The notes: generated by a model from the sequence alone, not told the origin. Counted from the stretch's first letter, positions 35,453 to 46,865 are shown. The stretch: DNA of 64,000 nucleotides from Astropecten irregularis (GCA_963971285.1 OZ020255.1:17938931-18002930); one strand, 5' to 3'. A program made the numbers and translations.

Positions 35453-35830
35453 TAAGGTAATAGACAATTCGGAAAGGTAAGGGCCAATTAAGTTCCCTTA
35501 AGGTTCTATCATAAATGTAACAGTTAGGTAATAAAACGTTTTCAAACGGTAACAGGTAACAGGAATGTGACAGAAAAGATAGACATAAGATGTAAAAGAA
35601 ACGTGACAGAAATGTCGGAAAGGTCAGAATAAATTTACAAAAAGGTAAATTCACAGAAAGGTAACTGCCAATTAAGTTACCATCAGGTTCTATCAATGTA
35701 CAGTAAAGGCAACAAATAGGTATACTTGGTAATAAGACATCACCAAAGGGTAACAGGTAACAGGAATGTGACAGAAAAGATAGACAAACAATGTAAAAGA
35801 GACGTGACAGAAATGTCGGAAAGGTCAGAC
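35453..35830. repeat. Two tandem ~190-bp copies
   Basis: Both copies share CCAATTAAGTT, GGTTCTATCA and a long stretch from GGTAACAGGTAACAGGAATG to GAAATGTCGGAAAGGTCAG. Confidence 0.75.
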
Positions 35831-37014
35831 TTTAAAGACCTTTCTTTTGCAACGTCACAGACCGAGTTTTTGCCAACCAGTATGGCGGAAACTATATGGC
35901 GAGCCACCAAAGCCAGGCATAAAAATTACCACAATTTGCACACAACATTTCATAAACATTGAAAGATAATGTTGAATGTAATGGAAACACCACAAGTAAT
36001 GCTGGTATGTATTTTGCACATAGTATGGAAAGTTTGCGAAAACGTTGAAGTTGGTCACGCCGTCTGTCAAGAAGACGAAAATGATTTGTAACATTTGTAA
36101 CAAAGGTCTATAGCAGCCGATAACAAATATCCATGTTAATACAATCAAAGGATAAGAGGTTAAATAAGAGGTTAATGCAGCAGAAATGTAACGCAAAGAA
36201 ACTGATATGAATTGGACAAAACAAATCAAATTTGTTTTTAATAAAAACGGAGTGGAGATAGATGGAGGGAAAACATGTAATCATGATAGTTGTAAATGGA
36301 TTTCAGATTTGTTGTTTCGTATATAAACTGTTGCTTAAATTACCGCTTATAATACGCCTGCCAAACGTTTTGATGATATTTGATTTTAAAGCAATATAGT
36401 GCTTAATATGATATTATGCTTAGCAGGAATAATAGTGACGAAAAGATTGGTCATAGATGTACCATTTACAAACTTGTTGACAATCTAACACTTGATTGTT
36501 GAGTATCTTATAATCCAAAACTCGATTGTAAACTGTAATGTCAAAATTACCAATGAATGTAAAAATAAAACGACATAAACGTATTGTTGAATTGGCAAAA
36601 TGAGACTAGTCTATGCAATTGTTTTCGATTACAGCTTGGCTCAGCAATGGTTATAATTAATCTACTGATTTGTTTCTTCCCGCCTAAATAAAGTAACCGT
36701 CACTCACTTTACTACAGTTACTTGAACATAAAAATCCAAGATATTGGCCGTCATAATTATAAGTAAATACTAAATTTAATTGTTACAATACTGATTAAAG
36801 GTTATTATTTCAGATTAAACCTATGTATTTACATTAAAATCCTCTTAACATTGAAATTTAATACTGGGCATGCACATATTTAATCAAGTGGACATATATT
36901 AAGTTTAAGACCTCCGACATGCATTAAAATAATATTATATTATTAATAAAATAAAATAATTAAATATTATATGTCATATGCAGCAAATTTGATGTTTTAT
37001 CATAACACTGACCA
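35831..37014. other. AT-rich spacer between convergent receptor genes
   Basis: No coding region is seen. A short stretch at 35835-35905 (CTTTCTTTTGCAACGTCACA) recurs at 43685, so it belongs to a dispersed repeat. Confidence 0.5.
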
Positions 37015-37312
37015 GGTCCCAATTTCATGGAATCCGCTACCGTTAGCAAAAATTATTCGCTTACGGTAGCAGATTTGTTTTGCTTAGTACGGTTAGTGTA
37101 TTTCACGGGAGAGTTTTCTTTTTAATACCTGTAAGCAAGGACCTTGTGCAAAATGCATATGGCAGCTCGTTAGCAGAAGATAATCACGGTTACCCTAGAA
37201 GTTCTTCGCCAAACGAAAGTCTTGCTTCCGGTTTTCATGAAATAAATTCCATGCGTAGCAGTGCCCGTAAGCACAAAAATAGGCCGCAACAGATTCCATG
37301 AAATTGTGCCCA
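37015..37312. repeat. GGGCCCAATTTCATGG-ended palindromic element, copy 1
   Basis: Begins GGTCCCAATTTCATGGAATC and ends with its near complement. A second copy is at 59617-59876. Not coding. Confidence 0.7.
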
Positions 37313-37320
37313 GGTGCACT

Positions 37321-37561
37321 GGACTCAATGTTATAAAACTGTTTAGCACAAAAATTTGCTTAGCACATAAATGTCTCGCCCAATAAAACAAACCACCATT
37401 GAAAATTCCATTTGATATTCCTGGTCAGCGAACAACAGCCAAAGAACAATCACAAGTGATACACAACACGTGGAAATTTGGTTGTTAACCCTGTTTTTAT
37501 TAAGACAGAAATGTCATGCTTAGCAAATTTTTGTGCTTAACAGTTTTATGAAATTGGCCCC
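37321..37561. repeat. GGGGCCAATTTCAT-ended element
   Basis: Ends TTTTATGAAATTGGCCCC and contains GCTTAGCACA repeats in both orientations, as do the copies at 45379-45609 and 48376-48609. Confidence 0.65.
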
Positions 37562-37606
37562 TGGACTCAGTTATTCCCTCAGGCCGAGTTGTTTGCGTTC
37601 ACGGCA

Positions 37607-37855
37607 TCACACCGGTGTGGTAGTTGATGTAGTGACATTCTGTGGCCCACTGTGGGTCTGGGATCCAGTCGCAGACCGTTGCTGGCTCACCTTCTTCCTC
37701 CACAGGCCCCTGACTTGAGCATTCATTGCGAACGAAAAGAAGACGAACACGCCTTGCAGTGACGTCAAGAACGTGAACAAGTGCCAGAAAACATCGATTC
37801 CCGTTGCCATGCCGACGAATCCAAAAATCCAGGGAAAGCTCATCAAACTTGACAT
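37607..37855 (-). CDS. Last exon: TM6, TM7 and tail
   Basis: Acceptor TTGTGAAACAG at 37856. Encodes LMSFPWIFGFVGMATG (TM6), VFWHLFTFLTSLQGVFVFFS (TM7) and a 40-residue tail rich in Ser/Thr/Gln. The stop TGA is at 37607-37609. The same exon begins at base 24 of the window in the pseudogene copy. Confidence 0.88.
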   Translation of the reverse strand: MSSLMSFPWIFGFVGMATGIDVFWHLFTFLTSLQGVFVFFSFAMNAQVRGLWRKKVSQQRSATGSQTHSGPQNVTTSTTTPV

Positions 37856-40800
37856 CTGTTTCACAATAATGCAGGAGAACAGCATACTTAATAAAAGGCC
37901 CAGTGGTCGACTTCACCTTACTCTTCGTAACTTACAACCAATCGTAGGACTTTTGATACATTGAAGCCCTACGTGGGATAGTTTCCAGCGATGGTATATC
38001 CTTCGTAACTCGAGTTACGATCGATCGCAGGGCTTCGTGAAATCGACCCTATGTGTGTTTATTTTACGTATTTCACAATAAAAATACAACGGCCAGAGTA
38101 CACTGGCCGGAACGTCAAAATTAAACTTTTCACCGGTTCTTTTCAGAACCACACTATTAGAAAAGAGCTTATACATGGTGTCTCCGCAAACCTTACTTTC
38201 TTACGTTACTTAATTTCACCATGCAAAGCTTAAAATCCTACTTAAAATACAATTACAGTTAACATTATATTGAATCAACATCTAAACATGCCATTAACAT
38301 CTTGTAGTGTTTAAAACAAGACAGTGAAATAGTAATTGGACATACCTTTATGTAGATGACAAGTTCAGACCATGTAGACTTGATGCGGGATTTATTCCTG
38401 GCGAGAATGCTGGACGCCTTTTTGGATTCTCTGATACACCGCACGGTCCAGGCAAAGCACATGATATTCATAAGGATGCACACTACAATCGGCGGTATGA
38501 ACAGCACCAACTTGGACCAGCTGCGAAGCAAACAGGTAGCGTCGTTACCGTAGCCGAAATCGAGACTTGTGCAGGCGCAGTAGTGAAGGATCAGATTCGG
38601 TAGCACCGCAAGAAGTGGCGAGCACCAGCCGAACAGGCACAGGCGGAGGAACCTGCGTTTGTTCGCCGTTTGAGGCGCGCTGGTCCTATGGAATGTCCAC
38701 ATTAAGTCCCATGAGATGGCCACCATCCACGCGAACGAGGACAACCAGGTGTAGTGGTTGATAACTGCCACGGCGGTGCAAGGTCCTGGGTGACAGGGTC
38801 TGACTGCAACTGTGGCGAGGACTGATGATAGCTGGGCAACAAAGATTGCAACACAGAGATGCACGATGGACAACCCAGGCCCGTTTCTCAGAGAAGGGAA
38901 GATGTAGTACGTGATCACAGTGGCCAAGAGTCCAGTCAGGGAGACGCCGTAAGCTATCACGTTCAGTACCACCACAGGGTCAGACAGGGAAAGTAGCATC
39001 ATGGGCCTGAGCTTGTCGGTGACACACACCAGGGTTTCTCCATTGGGCAGTATGAGACTGGACTCCAACTTGGGCTCTCTGATCACGGTACAAGCACCAT
39101 CGGTGCTTCTGTGACGTTCACAAGTTATGTTATTGACTATGTTTCCACAAAAGCGGAATTGCTTCGACTTATACGGTCGTCCCTCTAGGATGTCGTACAC
39201 CATCTTCATCGTGGTATTTACGGGAGATAAGAGTGTGTCCTGATTACTGAGAATGAAGATGTAGGAGTCATTTCTGATAGCAAGGGCTGCCCAGCTCTTC
39301 TCATCGACATCGAAACATTTTGGGGTTTCATTCCAGATGTTTCCACTGCCCTCTACAATGTCCTGCTTTTTCAGAGTCACTTGCAACAGGCCGCAACGGT
39401 CAGCCCAGTCGGTTCTTCCCAAATCGCCGTCCAGGCGCAGGATGTCATCTAGCGCGGCTTCCAGCTGACTCACGTTTTGCGAAGCCGAGATGTGGACCTC
39501 CGAAGTCCCATTAGCGGAATGTTTTGAGGGCGGGTGCTGCTTCCTGAGCGATGTGGCAAAGGGTAAGGCCAGGTCTAGGTTGGAAAAGGCCACTGCATGC
39601 ACCGCGCATCTCATAGCGTCCAGGTCCAGCCCTTCGCTTCCGGAATGCCCTGTCCATGCCGGCTCGCTTGTGACGGTTATCCAAGCACTGCTAAATTCAG
39701 ACTCCACTAAGTCCATCGGTCTGATATCAACGTATGATTGAACACCATCATTAAGCCGTACCGATAACACAGCTCCAACAATGCTTATTTCGTCGCGAAA
39801 GTTAGGGACTTCCGATCTCATTGTGAGGAAATCACACATCTTACAATGTGGGTTTTTGTAAAATCTACTTGGTGCCATGTAGCTCTCACATATTTCTTGT
39901 ATAGCCGACCTACCACGCAGGTTGGGCAAACAGGTTGCTATCAGCCTGGACCTGCATGGGCGCATCCTGCTCATGAAATCCGACTCGTCGATGTAAATCA
40001 ACGCGTTCTGTTGTCCACTACTCGTCACGGAATCACCAGTCGATTGAAAAGTCCTGTTGTTGCAATTGGCGCACTGGATGTTCTTAAAGGGGACGTCTAT
40101 GGACGGTCCAAGCAGCGTTGGCGTCACAATGGGAGATGCCTCGCAGTCTTGCCTGATGTCATCATCCGGCCAGGATTCCTGACAAGTATCAACAAGCTGG
40201 TACCTGGGGAGATTTGGTCCCACCTTCAGGCAGCTGTAAGCGTGGCGACTCATAAACAGGCTCGCCGGATCTACCTCGGTCATATTGGTGTCGATGCCGA
40301 CGTGGGATGCACACGATGTAGAGAAGTCATAGCAACAGTCTTGAAACGTCTGACAATGGAAGTCACAACCACATACTGTGTGAGTCGGTTTCTCTCCACA
40401 GCGCCCAATACACGTCTGCATTGGAGAAATGCTGGCAGATATACCGCCCAATGTTATATCTGTAGGTAGACAAAAAATACCTTGACATTTCTTCATTGAA
40501 GTCACCATTTAGCATGAATACTCTATTCCACTGATAGTGTTACATGCATATTTTGCCACATTTTTGTTGCGTGCTCAATGTGGAAAACATATTTGGGGTT
40601 CAAATGGTTATTGAGCTGTACTGGTATGATCAAGACTAGTGTATGGTTCTAACCACAATTGCAAAGTCTGTACATACAACTGCATGTAAACCGAATGTGA
40701 GGTAGGGCAAATGATTAATAAGATTTAATATCGGCTGGAATGAAATGGATAGCACTGCATAATCCATTGTCGTGTGAGATTAGTCTGGCCGTTCCTTAGT

Positions 40801-43800
40801 CTTTATGTGAATACAAACGTGAGTCTAATAGTAGGAATACTAACCTAAGCTGCAGGTAATCTCTAAGTAAAGACCACCTTGTCTCCCACAATGATTATCG
40901 ACCTTTATCCAGCCCAATCCCGTCCGTAAAATGTACTCCAGTCTCGGGCCAGAATTTAGCTCCACGTCGCTCGGAGCAGTCAAATTATCCTCGATCGCCT
41001 CAAACGAACCGAGGCGGTTGCAGACTTGTCGGGCTATCGCCTTGATGTCAGCATCGTCGCGGTAGACGCAGGCTGGACCCCAGCTGAAGTTCCCGTGCTG
41101 AACTTCCAGGGTGCCGGATTTGGGGTATCTGCCGCCCACTAATCGGACATTGGAGAAGCCGAGATTTGTGATTTTGATGACGTCTTCGTCTGTGATGCAA
41201 TAGAGAGGGAACCTTTGTTAACTAACAAACTTTGGGTCACTAAAAGTTGGCCTTATATCGGTTGACCAGGGGTACTGCCCCCTAGGAGTACGTCCTGTCC
41301 AGGGTGCAGGCTAGGCCAGGGTAGTATGGGGGACCAGTTGTTGCCAACTTGGACCGTCCATCTCAACGGCTCTGATTGACCCAAAGGAACGGCAGTGCAG
41401 GTACATTTTTGGTCACCATGCCTGACTTGTGTTAACCTGAATCACACCAGTAGCATGAAAAAAGGAGAGACGAGAAAAAAAAACACATTCTCCCCCGTTG
41501 ATGTCAAGATTTGGGGATAGTCAACATAGTTTACGTTTCCTGTAAAATGGGCTTCCAGAGCTACGGCTAGGTCTATTGTCTTGGTGTTTCCACGTCAGGA
41601 GTGAAGACCGTTTTTAGATGCAGCCTTTAATATGGCGTATATGAAACGGAGGATTAGGCTCAGGCTCAGGCTCAAGCTCAGGCTCCAGCTCTGACATCCA
41701 TATGCTGAAAATAGGTTGTGGTTTTTCATTGAAGCTGAAGCTCTGATTTCCTTTTCAAAGCGAGAATCTACTTCAGAACCGCAGCCAAAAGACTCTTTTT
41801 TTTCAGAATGGATTCCTGAAAATGGAGCCGGAGTCTGAAACGGAGCCGGAGCCTCCGTTTCATAAACGCCCTTAGAAGATAAATTTAACGAATAAGAAAA
41901 ACAAAATATTGAAATAGGTCAAGAGTATGTTAAAGGTAGTATCATACTTTGGTAAGAAGCCAAAATAGACGTTTTCACAGATTTACCTATAACTTTAATA
42001 CAGGGTATGAAGATGGTGGTGGTAGAAAATTACCGTTTATATTCTTCTGCCTGAAATGCAGTTGCATTTATCCAGAAAAGAGTAAAAAAAAAAGACCGAA
42101 TATCATTTTGATCTTTTAAAAGATCCAAAATAAAAGAGAAAAGAAATACTGTGGCCGTTTTTCACTATTTTCTCAAAAAGTGGGCACCGTATGGAACTGA
42201 ACTTTTCACAGATGAATGTTACTGTATTTGCCCATGAATCTGTATTTCTTTGACAAAAACCAAAGTATGATACTACCTTTAACGCTAAATGAATGATTTA
42301 CAAACGTACCGCTTGCACAGACCACATTCCAGTCCCTTCCCTTGCAATCCGTGAAACCACGCATACAGTCTGGTTCCAACGTTGATTCCAGACACTCGTG
42401 CAGCGATTTGAATTCTTCACGGAGGCAAGGCCCAGCCTCAACGGCATGAGCTGATGAATCGGGGTTGCTGGTGGTACAAGCTTCGCCGGGCCCGACGGCC
42501 ATTCTATAACCCATGTGCTGGCATACCAAATCGGCCGCTTGCAGGTCTTCCTCGGCATAGTGCCGTGATGATTGACATCGTATGAGCCTGTACCACGTAT
42601 TCAAACCTATCTCTATTTCCACCCATCCCTCGTGTGGAGAACAGCCGCCGGATAGTCGAAGATTACCTAATAATGATAATAATAATAATAGTAGTTTTTT
42701 CTTAAATTACCGGGAATGGGTCATTAGGGAGACTTTCTAAGTGGGTCGTAAAAACAAATGCACTGTCACTTACCGGTGTCGTGTGAGATTAGTCTGGCCG
42801 TTCCTTAGTCTTTATGTGAATACAAACGTGAGTCTAATAGTAGGAATACTAACCTAAGCTGCAGGTAATCACTAAGTAATTACCACCTTGTCTCCCACAA
42901 TGATTATCGACCTTCATCCACCCCAATCCCGTCCGTACACCGTCAAAATAGCACCAGACTGTCATCACTAATTAATCAGGTAAAAACAAATGCACTGTCA
43001 CTTACCGGTGGCGCAGGCCATTGCAAGGTCCGAACTGTGGTCACAGCTGGCCGGATCCAAACTCCAGCGGACCAACGAACAGGAGTACGGGGAGCCAGAG
43101 CACGCCGTGCCTCGGAACCATATCGGACCGTCCGGGACTCTGCCGAACCTGCTACCGGCCCAGCTGAGTCTGTACACGGGCAGGTAACCGAGACTGCGAC
43201 ATCCCTTCCGTAGTAGCGGCAGTCGGCAAGCCTGCCACGTCTCGTTTATGTCAGCGGTGCATATCGTTCCCCAGCCCCCCTCCTGACGTATTTCAAGACG
43301 CCCCTCGTTCTGTTGTGCCCCGCCCACTAAGGTGACGTTCAAATCGTCGCGCAACCAGGGCGTAGCTAAGGAAAAGGAAATAAAATTAATTATCAAACAG
43401 CAATCTCTCAACACTTGGTTAAAATATTGGTCGGCTTGTCATACATTTAATCCATTTTTTAAACTGTGGAAATCATGGGCCGATCTTCAACTGTAAAACC
43501 AAACTGAAAGCTATTCGGGGCAGACATTCTCGTCGTTTGAAGGTAATTCTCGTTTTTCATTCTTTATGTGCAAGCTAATTTTGCTGAATAGTTTGATTCT
43601 ACATATCATCATGTAGAGAGATTATGCACAATATGTTAGAATCAGTATCATTTAATATGGAGGCAAGACCAGACGATAATGGACCTTTCTTTTGCAACGT
43701 CACAGCCCGAGGTTTTACCAACCAAGATGGTGGAAACTAATTGGGACCCGGAATTGTGATAGCAATGCTTAAAGGTAATTATCATACTTTTTTTTAAAGA

Positions 43801-46066
43801 AATACAGATTCATGGAACAAATATCAAGGACGATACAGTAACAGTCGTCTGTGAAAATTTCAGTCCCATACGGTGCTCACTTTTTGAGAAAACCGTGAAA
43901 AACGGCCACAGTATTGTTTAAGTCTTTTCTCTTTTATTTTTGATCTTTTAAAAGATAAATAATACTGAAATCTTGTATAGCGCCAACTCCAACGAAAGGT
44001 TGCCCAAGGCGCAGAATCTGCACATAGCTCTTAACAATAATTGAACAATGATTAAGAAAGCCTTATAACAAAGGAGACCAGGAGCCGATTTCACAAAGCA
44101 CCGAGACTGATCTTAAGTGTTGAAGAATCCAACTGCAAGCAGCATGTAACACCACAGTACAAATCGCCTCGGCGATACCGACAACTCATCTTACATGTAA
44201 GATCAATCCTAGTGCACGGTGAAATCCAGCACAGCAACACATTATACAAAACATAAATTAAACAAAAATGATTTCAAATGACATTTAAAACTTTCCAGAG
44301 AATGAATACAGCGGATTTCCTGTGGTAACTGATTCCACGAGGTAGGTGCTGCATGTGAGAATGACCTATCCCCCCATGTCTTCTTGCACAAAGGAACAGA
44401 AAACAATCCAGTGTCTGAAGATCTCAACGACCGAGCTGGAGTGTATAAACAAGATTTTTGGTTGTTGTTTTACTAATTTCTGGATAAATACACCATTTCG
44501 GGCGGGAAAAAAAATTAACGGTAGGTTTCTACCAGCATCATCTTCATACCCTGAAAGTAATACGTACATCTGTGAACATTTCTGTTTTGGGTCTCCTACC
44601 AAAGTATGATACTGCCTTTATAAGGGGTGAGGCTATTTTGGCTCTGACTTAATTTTCATAGAACAGATGGTTTAAACGAGCACCTGCAATATCTGAGATA
44701 GCACATGTTTGGTCTTGTACCATTGCACTTTGTTCATGCCCCATGCGAAGACTTCTCCTTAAAAGTGAAAGATCTGTTTAATCACTTACCTTGGATAACG
44801 GCCAACGATAAAGCTACTAAGATCAGACTCAACATCTTGGTCTACGTCCGCCAGATCAAGAATGGTATCACGACTCCCAAACGTCGAATTTGAACACGAG
44901 CACTAAAATGTTCGGTATAGGCCTACCGCTATGCCTCGAAAACCGCCGGCGTATGTGAGTTGATTGAATTGCAATTTCAAGCCTTGTTCAGTTGCAATTA
45001 TATCACCTTCCTCTACCTCAGTCACGCATGGCTAGGGCTCATTCATTAATTCTAGTGGGAAATTACAGCTCAAGCAGCCGAGCAGAAACCTATAATCTCA
45101 AATTCACCAATCATCATCCGCCTTCGACTATAATGATTAAAGGACTTCAGTTTTACGCGCCAATTCAGAATGAAATAATTATGCAGGAACACAATTTTTA
45201 CATGAGTAATTGCTAAACATAATTCTCAGGTGTACATGACACAGACGGAAATATTTTTAGAAACAAAATGAGATTTTTAGGAGAAAGACAAAACTGCAAG
45301 AGATAAATTCATGCCAAATGATTTATTGATACACTTTTTACGCATGAGCTCGTAACTGCGAAATGACTTGAACAGGCTGGGGCCAATTTCATAGACCTGC
45401 TTAGCACAAGCATGAAATTTCTGTCTAAGTAAAAACAGGATTAACAAACAAATTTCCGTGTGTTGTGTATCACTTGCAATTGTTCTTTGCCTGTTGTTCG
45501 CTGACCATGAATATCAAATGGAATTTGCAATGGTGTTTTGTTTCATTGGGAAAGCTATTTTTGTGCTAAGCAATTTTTTTGTGCTAAGCAGCTCTATGAA
45601 ATTGTCCCCAGATCGACTGATCTGTCTCATTCTGGCGGTAATTAATGTCTGCTATTTGATACATACAAGGAAATTGTATCCGTATGGAACGTCTGCTGTG
45701 GTGTGAAATGTCACAATTTTGACAGAATGATCGGTTTAATATAAAACTGGAATGGGTATGATTACAAAACACTGGTATAGTAAAACGGTGACAAAATAGA
45801 TGAATGGTCTTTCGTGTAATGACCAGACACGTTTTGACAGAGTAGAAAAACATAAGGGATTGAAGTAAAGGCAAACAGCTAGCGCGATAATACTAGAAGT
45901 GTATATGGGAAGTAATGGATACCGTATGGGACTGCACGGACTGCAGCAGCCCATATCTCACTATTGAGATATGTTCCATGGAGAACCATTGAAAAGAACT
46001 TATCTGTTTAACACACTCACCTCGGAAGAAGGACAAGCACAAAACGGCCAAGCCTAGGCGAAACAT
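37607..46066 (-). CDS. SRCR(x3)-somatomedin B-seven-helix receptor
   Basis: Exons in coding order: signal exon 46021-46066 or 44790-44835, SRCR1 43006-43365, SRCR2 42310-42666, SRCR3 40845-41189, large exon 38346-40459, last exon 37607-37855. All have AG/GT borders. Junctions are phase 1 down to the large exon and phase 0 before the last. With either first exon the sum is 3471 nt, 1156 residues, no stop. SRCR domains span about residues 16-369, somatomedin B 386-419, helices 1-5 about 860-1043 and helices 6-7 in the last exon. TM3 reads SFAWMVAISWDLMWTF, resembling Methuselah-type class B receptors. No GPS HL-T/S motif is seen. Expected at the plasma membrane. Alternative: separate SRCR and receptor genes, but the phase match and the acceptor at 40460 favour one gene. 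Confidence 0.75.
37903..38049. repeat. Palindromic-ended short element in intron, paralogue of 70-218
   Basis: Ends GTGAAATCGACCC and contains GTTACGATCGATCGCAGGGC, like the copy at 70-218. It occupies the same site in the duplicated intron. Confidence 0.6.
38346..40459 (-). CDS. Large exon: somatomedin B, juxtamembrane ectodomain, TM1-TM5
   Basis: Acceptor TTTGTCTACCTACAG at 40460, donor ATAAAG/GTATG at 38345. The domain reads CIGRCGEKPTHTVCGCDFHC then QTFQDCCYDF, the eight-Cys somatomedin B pattern. About 440 ectodomain residues follow with several N-x-S/T sites, then TM1 (VVVLNVIAYGVSLTGLLATV), TM2 (LSIVHLCVAIFVAQLSSVL), TM3, TM4 (LFGWCSPLLAVLPNLILHY) and TM5 (LVLFIPPIVVCILMNIMC). The open frame continues to a Met at 40508, but that stretch is better read as intron, since the acceptor phase fits SRCR3. 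Confidence 0.88.
40845..41189 (-). CDS. Exon: SRCR domain 3
   Basis: Acceptor TTGCATCACAG; encodes VRLVGGRYPKSGTLEVQHG, the usual SRCR opening, then C-V-Y-R-D-D... with R-Q-V-C-N-R-L-G and a final LEITCSL. Donor CTTAG/GTTAGT, phase 1 on both sides. Divergent for SRCR: the W-G-T-V-C-D motif reads WGPACVY. Confidence 0.75.
41644..41871. repeat. GGCTC-hexamer element, copy 1
   Basis: Inverted ends (GAAACGGAGG and CCTCCGTTTC) surround runs of GGCTCA/GGCTCC hexamers and the shared core GGTTGTGGTTTTTCATTGAA. Other copies are at 48025-48279 and 49183-49417. Confidence 0.7.
41930..42282. mobile_element. TTAAAGGTAGTATC-ended MITE, intact copy
   Basis: Ends TTAAAGGTAGTATCATACTT and its complement, 353 bp, no coding content. 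The termini may include a TTAA target site. Related copies: 6455, 43769, 46324, 47356 and, more distantly, 7225 and 52761. It stops 27 bp from the SRCR2 exon. Confidence 0.75.
42310..42666 (-). CDS. Exon: SRCR domain 2
   Basis: Encodes NLRLSGGCSPHEGWVEIEIG, then DLQAADLVCQHMGY (SRCR V-C-R-Q-L-G equivalent), HECLESTLEPDC and DWNVVCAS. Acceptor TCATTATTAG, donor AGCG/GTACG, phase 1 on both sides. Confidence 0.8.
42777..42940 (-). pseudogene. Partial duplicate of the SRCR3 exon end
   Basis: About 165 bp matching 40768-40931, including the 3' part of SRCR3 and its donor CTTAG/GTTAGT, but lacking the rest of the exon and its acceptor. It is flanked by a duplicated AAACAAATGCACTGTCACTT (42751 and 42983). 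Lies in the intron between SRCR1 and SRCR2. Confidence 0.75.
43006..43365 (-). CDS. Exon: SRCR domain 1
   Basis: Acceptor TTTCCTTTTCCTTAG; encodes LNVTLVGGAQQNEGRLEIRQ, GGWGTICTADINETWQAC, KGCRSLGY, IWFRGTACSGSPYSCSLVRW and LAMACAT, a good group A/B-like SRCR. Donor CACCG/GTAAGTG. Phase 1 on both sides, so it fits either signal exon. Confidence 0.85.
43769..44621. mobile_element. TTAAAGGTA-ended MITE split by a LINE fragment
   Basis: Both halves match intact family members. Bases 43956-44450 interrupt it within the GATCTTTTAAAAGAT region. Confidence 0.65.
43956..44450 (-). mobile_element. CR1/L2-type LINE 3' fragment nested in MITE
   Basis: The minus strand encodes WGDRSFSHAAPTSWNQLPQE and ESFKCHLKSFLF, the extreme C-terminus of a CR1/L2-type reverse transcriptase protein (compare GDRSFLCAAPRLWN in the element at 25235). 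The 3' untranslated part contains a GATTTCAC-ended stretch at 44093-44227. Confidence 0.65.
44790..44835 (-). CDS. Candidate signal-peptide exon, proximal
   Basis: MLSLILVALSLAVIQ followed by donor CAAG/GTAAGTG in phase 1, 46 nt. Joined to SRCR1 it gives ...AVIQATPWLRDD, a plausible cleavage region. Too short for simple ORF calling; supported by donor, phase and hydrophobicity. Confidence 0.65.
45379..45609. repeat. GGGGCCAATTTCAT-ended element, full copy
   Basis: Begins GGGGCCAATTTCATAGACCT and ends AGCTCTATGAAATTGTCCCC. It lies between the two candidate signal exons. Confidence 0.7.
46021..46066 (-). CDS. Candidate signal-peptide exon, distal
   Basis: MFRLGLAVLCLSFFR with donor CGAG/GTGAGTG, also 46 nt and phase 1. 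The intron just after the donor shares TTAAACAGAT with the proximal exon, so the two are probably duplicates. A TATA-like TTTTATATGA lies about 105 bp upstream of the ATG (46171-46180). Confidence 0.62.
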
Positions 46067-46323
46067 TCCGACCCGATTCCGTCAAATTAACCCCAGAATG
46101 AAATTATCGTTCAAGGATTTCAGAAAACCCAAGACTACATTTTCTCCGATACATGAGCTTCGATATCAGATCATATAAAATGTTGGCGCCTTTTTTCCCC
46201 TTCCACGAACTCACGCATCGTTACGTGCAGATCATTAAATGTTGATGGAAAATAATGATGATGGGAGCTGATGTTGAAAACCCGAAGCCAGCAATTCATC
46301 GGTCATGCGACACCGACTCCATT

Positions 46324-46700
46324 AGAGGTACTTTAATACTTAGCTTTCTGTCAAAGAAATGCAGATTCATGAGAACAATATCAAGGCATATACGTACAGT
46401 AACACTTATCTTTGAAATTCCCAGTCCCATACGGTGCCCACTTTTCGAGAAAACAGTGAAAAACGCAAACAGTATTGTTTAAATCTTTGGTTATCTTTCA
46501 CAGTTTTGTGCATCTTTCGAAGTTCAAAATTGTTTTTGGTCATTGGTTTTTACTCTTTTCTGGATAAATGCATCATTTCAGGCAGAAACATGTTGACGAT
46601 ATGTTTCTACCATCACCATCTTTATACCCTGTAAGTTAAAGGTAAATCTGTGGAGATTTCTGTTTCGGTTTGCTACCAAAGTATATGACAGTACCTTTAA
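46324..46700. mobile_element. TTAAAGGTA-ended MITE copy
   Basis: Right end CCAAAGTATATGACAGTACC followed by TTTAA. The interior matches the family core. Confidence 0.6.
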
Positions 46701-46865
46701 AGGTGTACCTATTCAACTTGCCAATTCCAAACGATGGATCAAAATCAAGGCATGACTAGATTTAGATCTTTCAAAAGATTCAATCTAAAAGCAAGTAAAT
46801 GTATTGCAAAACGTACTTCCAGCATACGATAAAGACCTCTCTACGGAGCCCCTAAAGGGATTTTC

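Noticed and set aside
40460..40508. Met at 40508 as the start of the SMB receptor
   Set aside because: The N-terminus from it is not a signal peptide, and a strong acceptor at 40460 joins in phase with SRCR3. The stretch is better explained as intron read-through.
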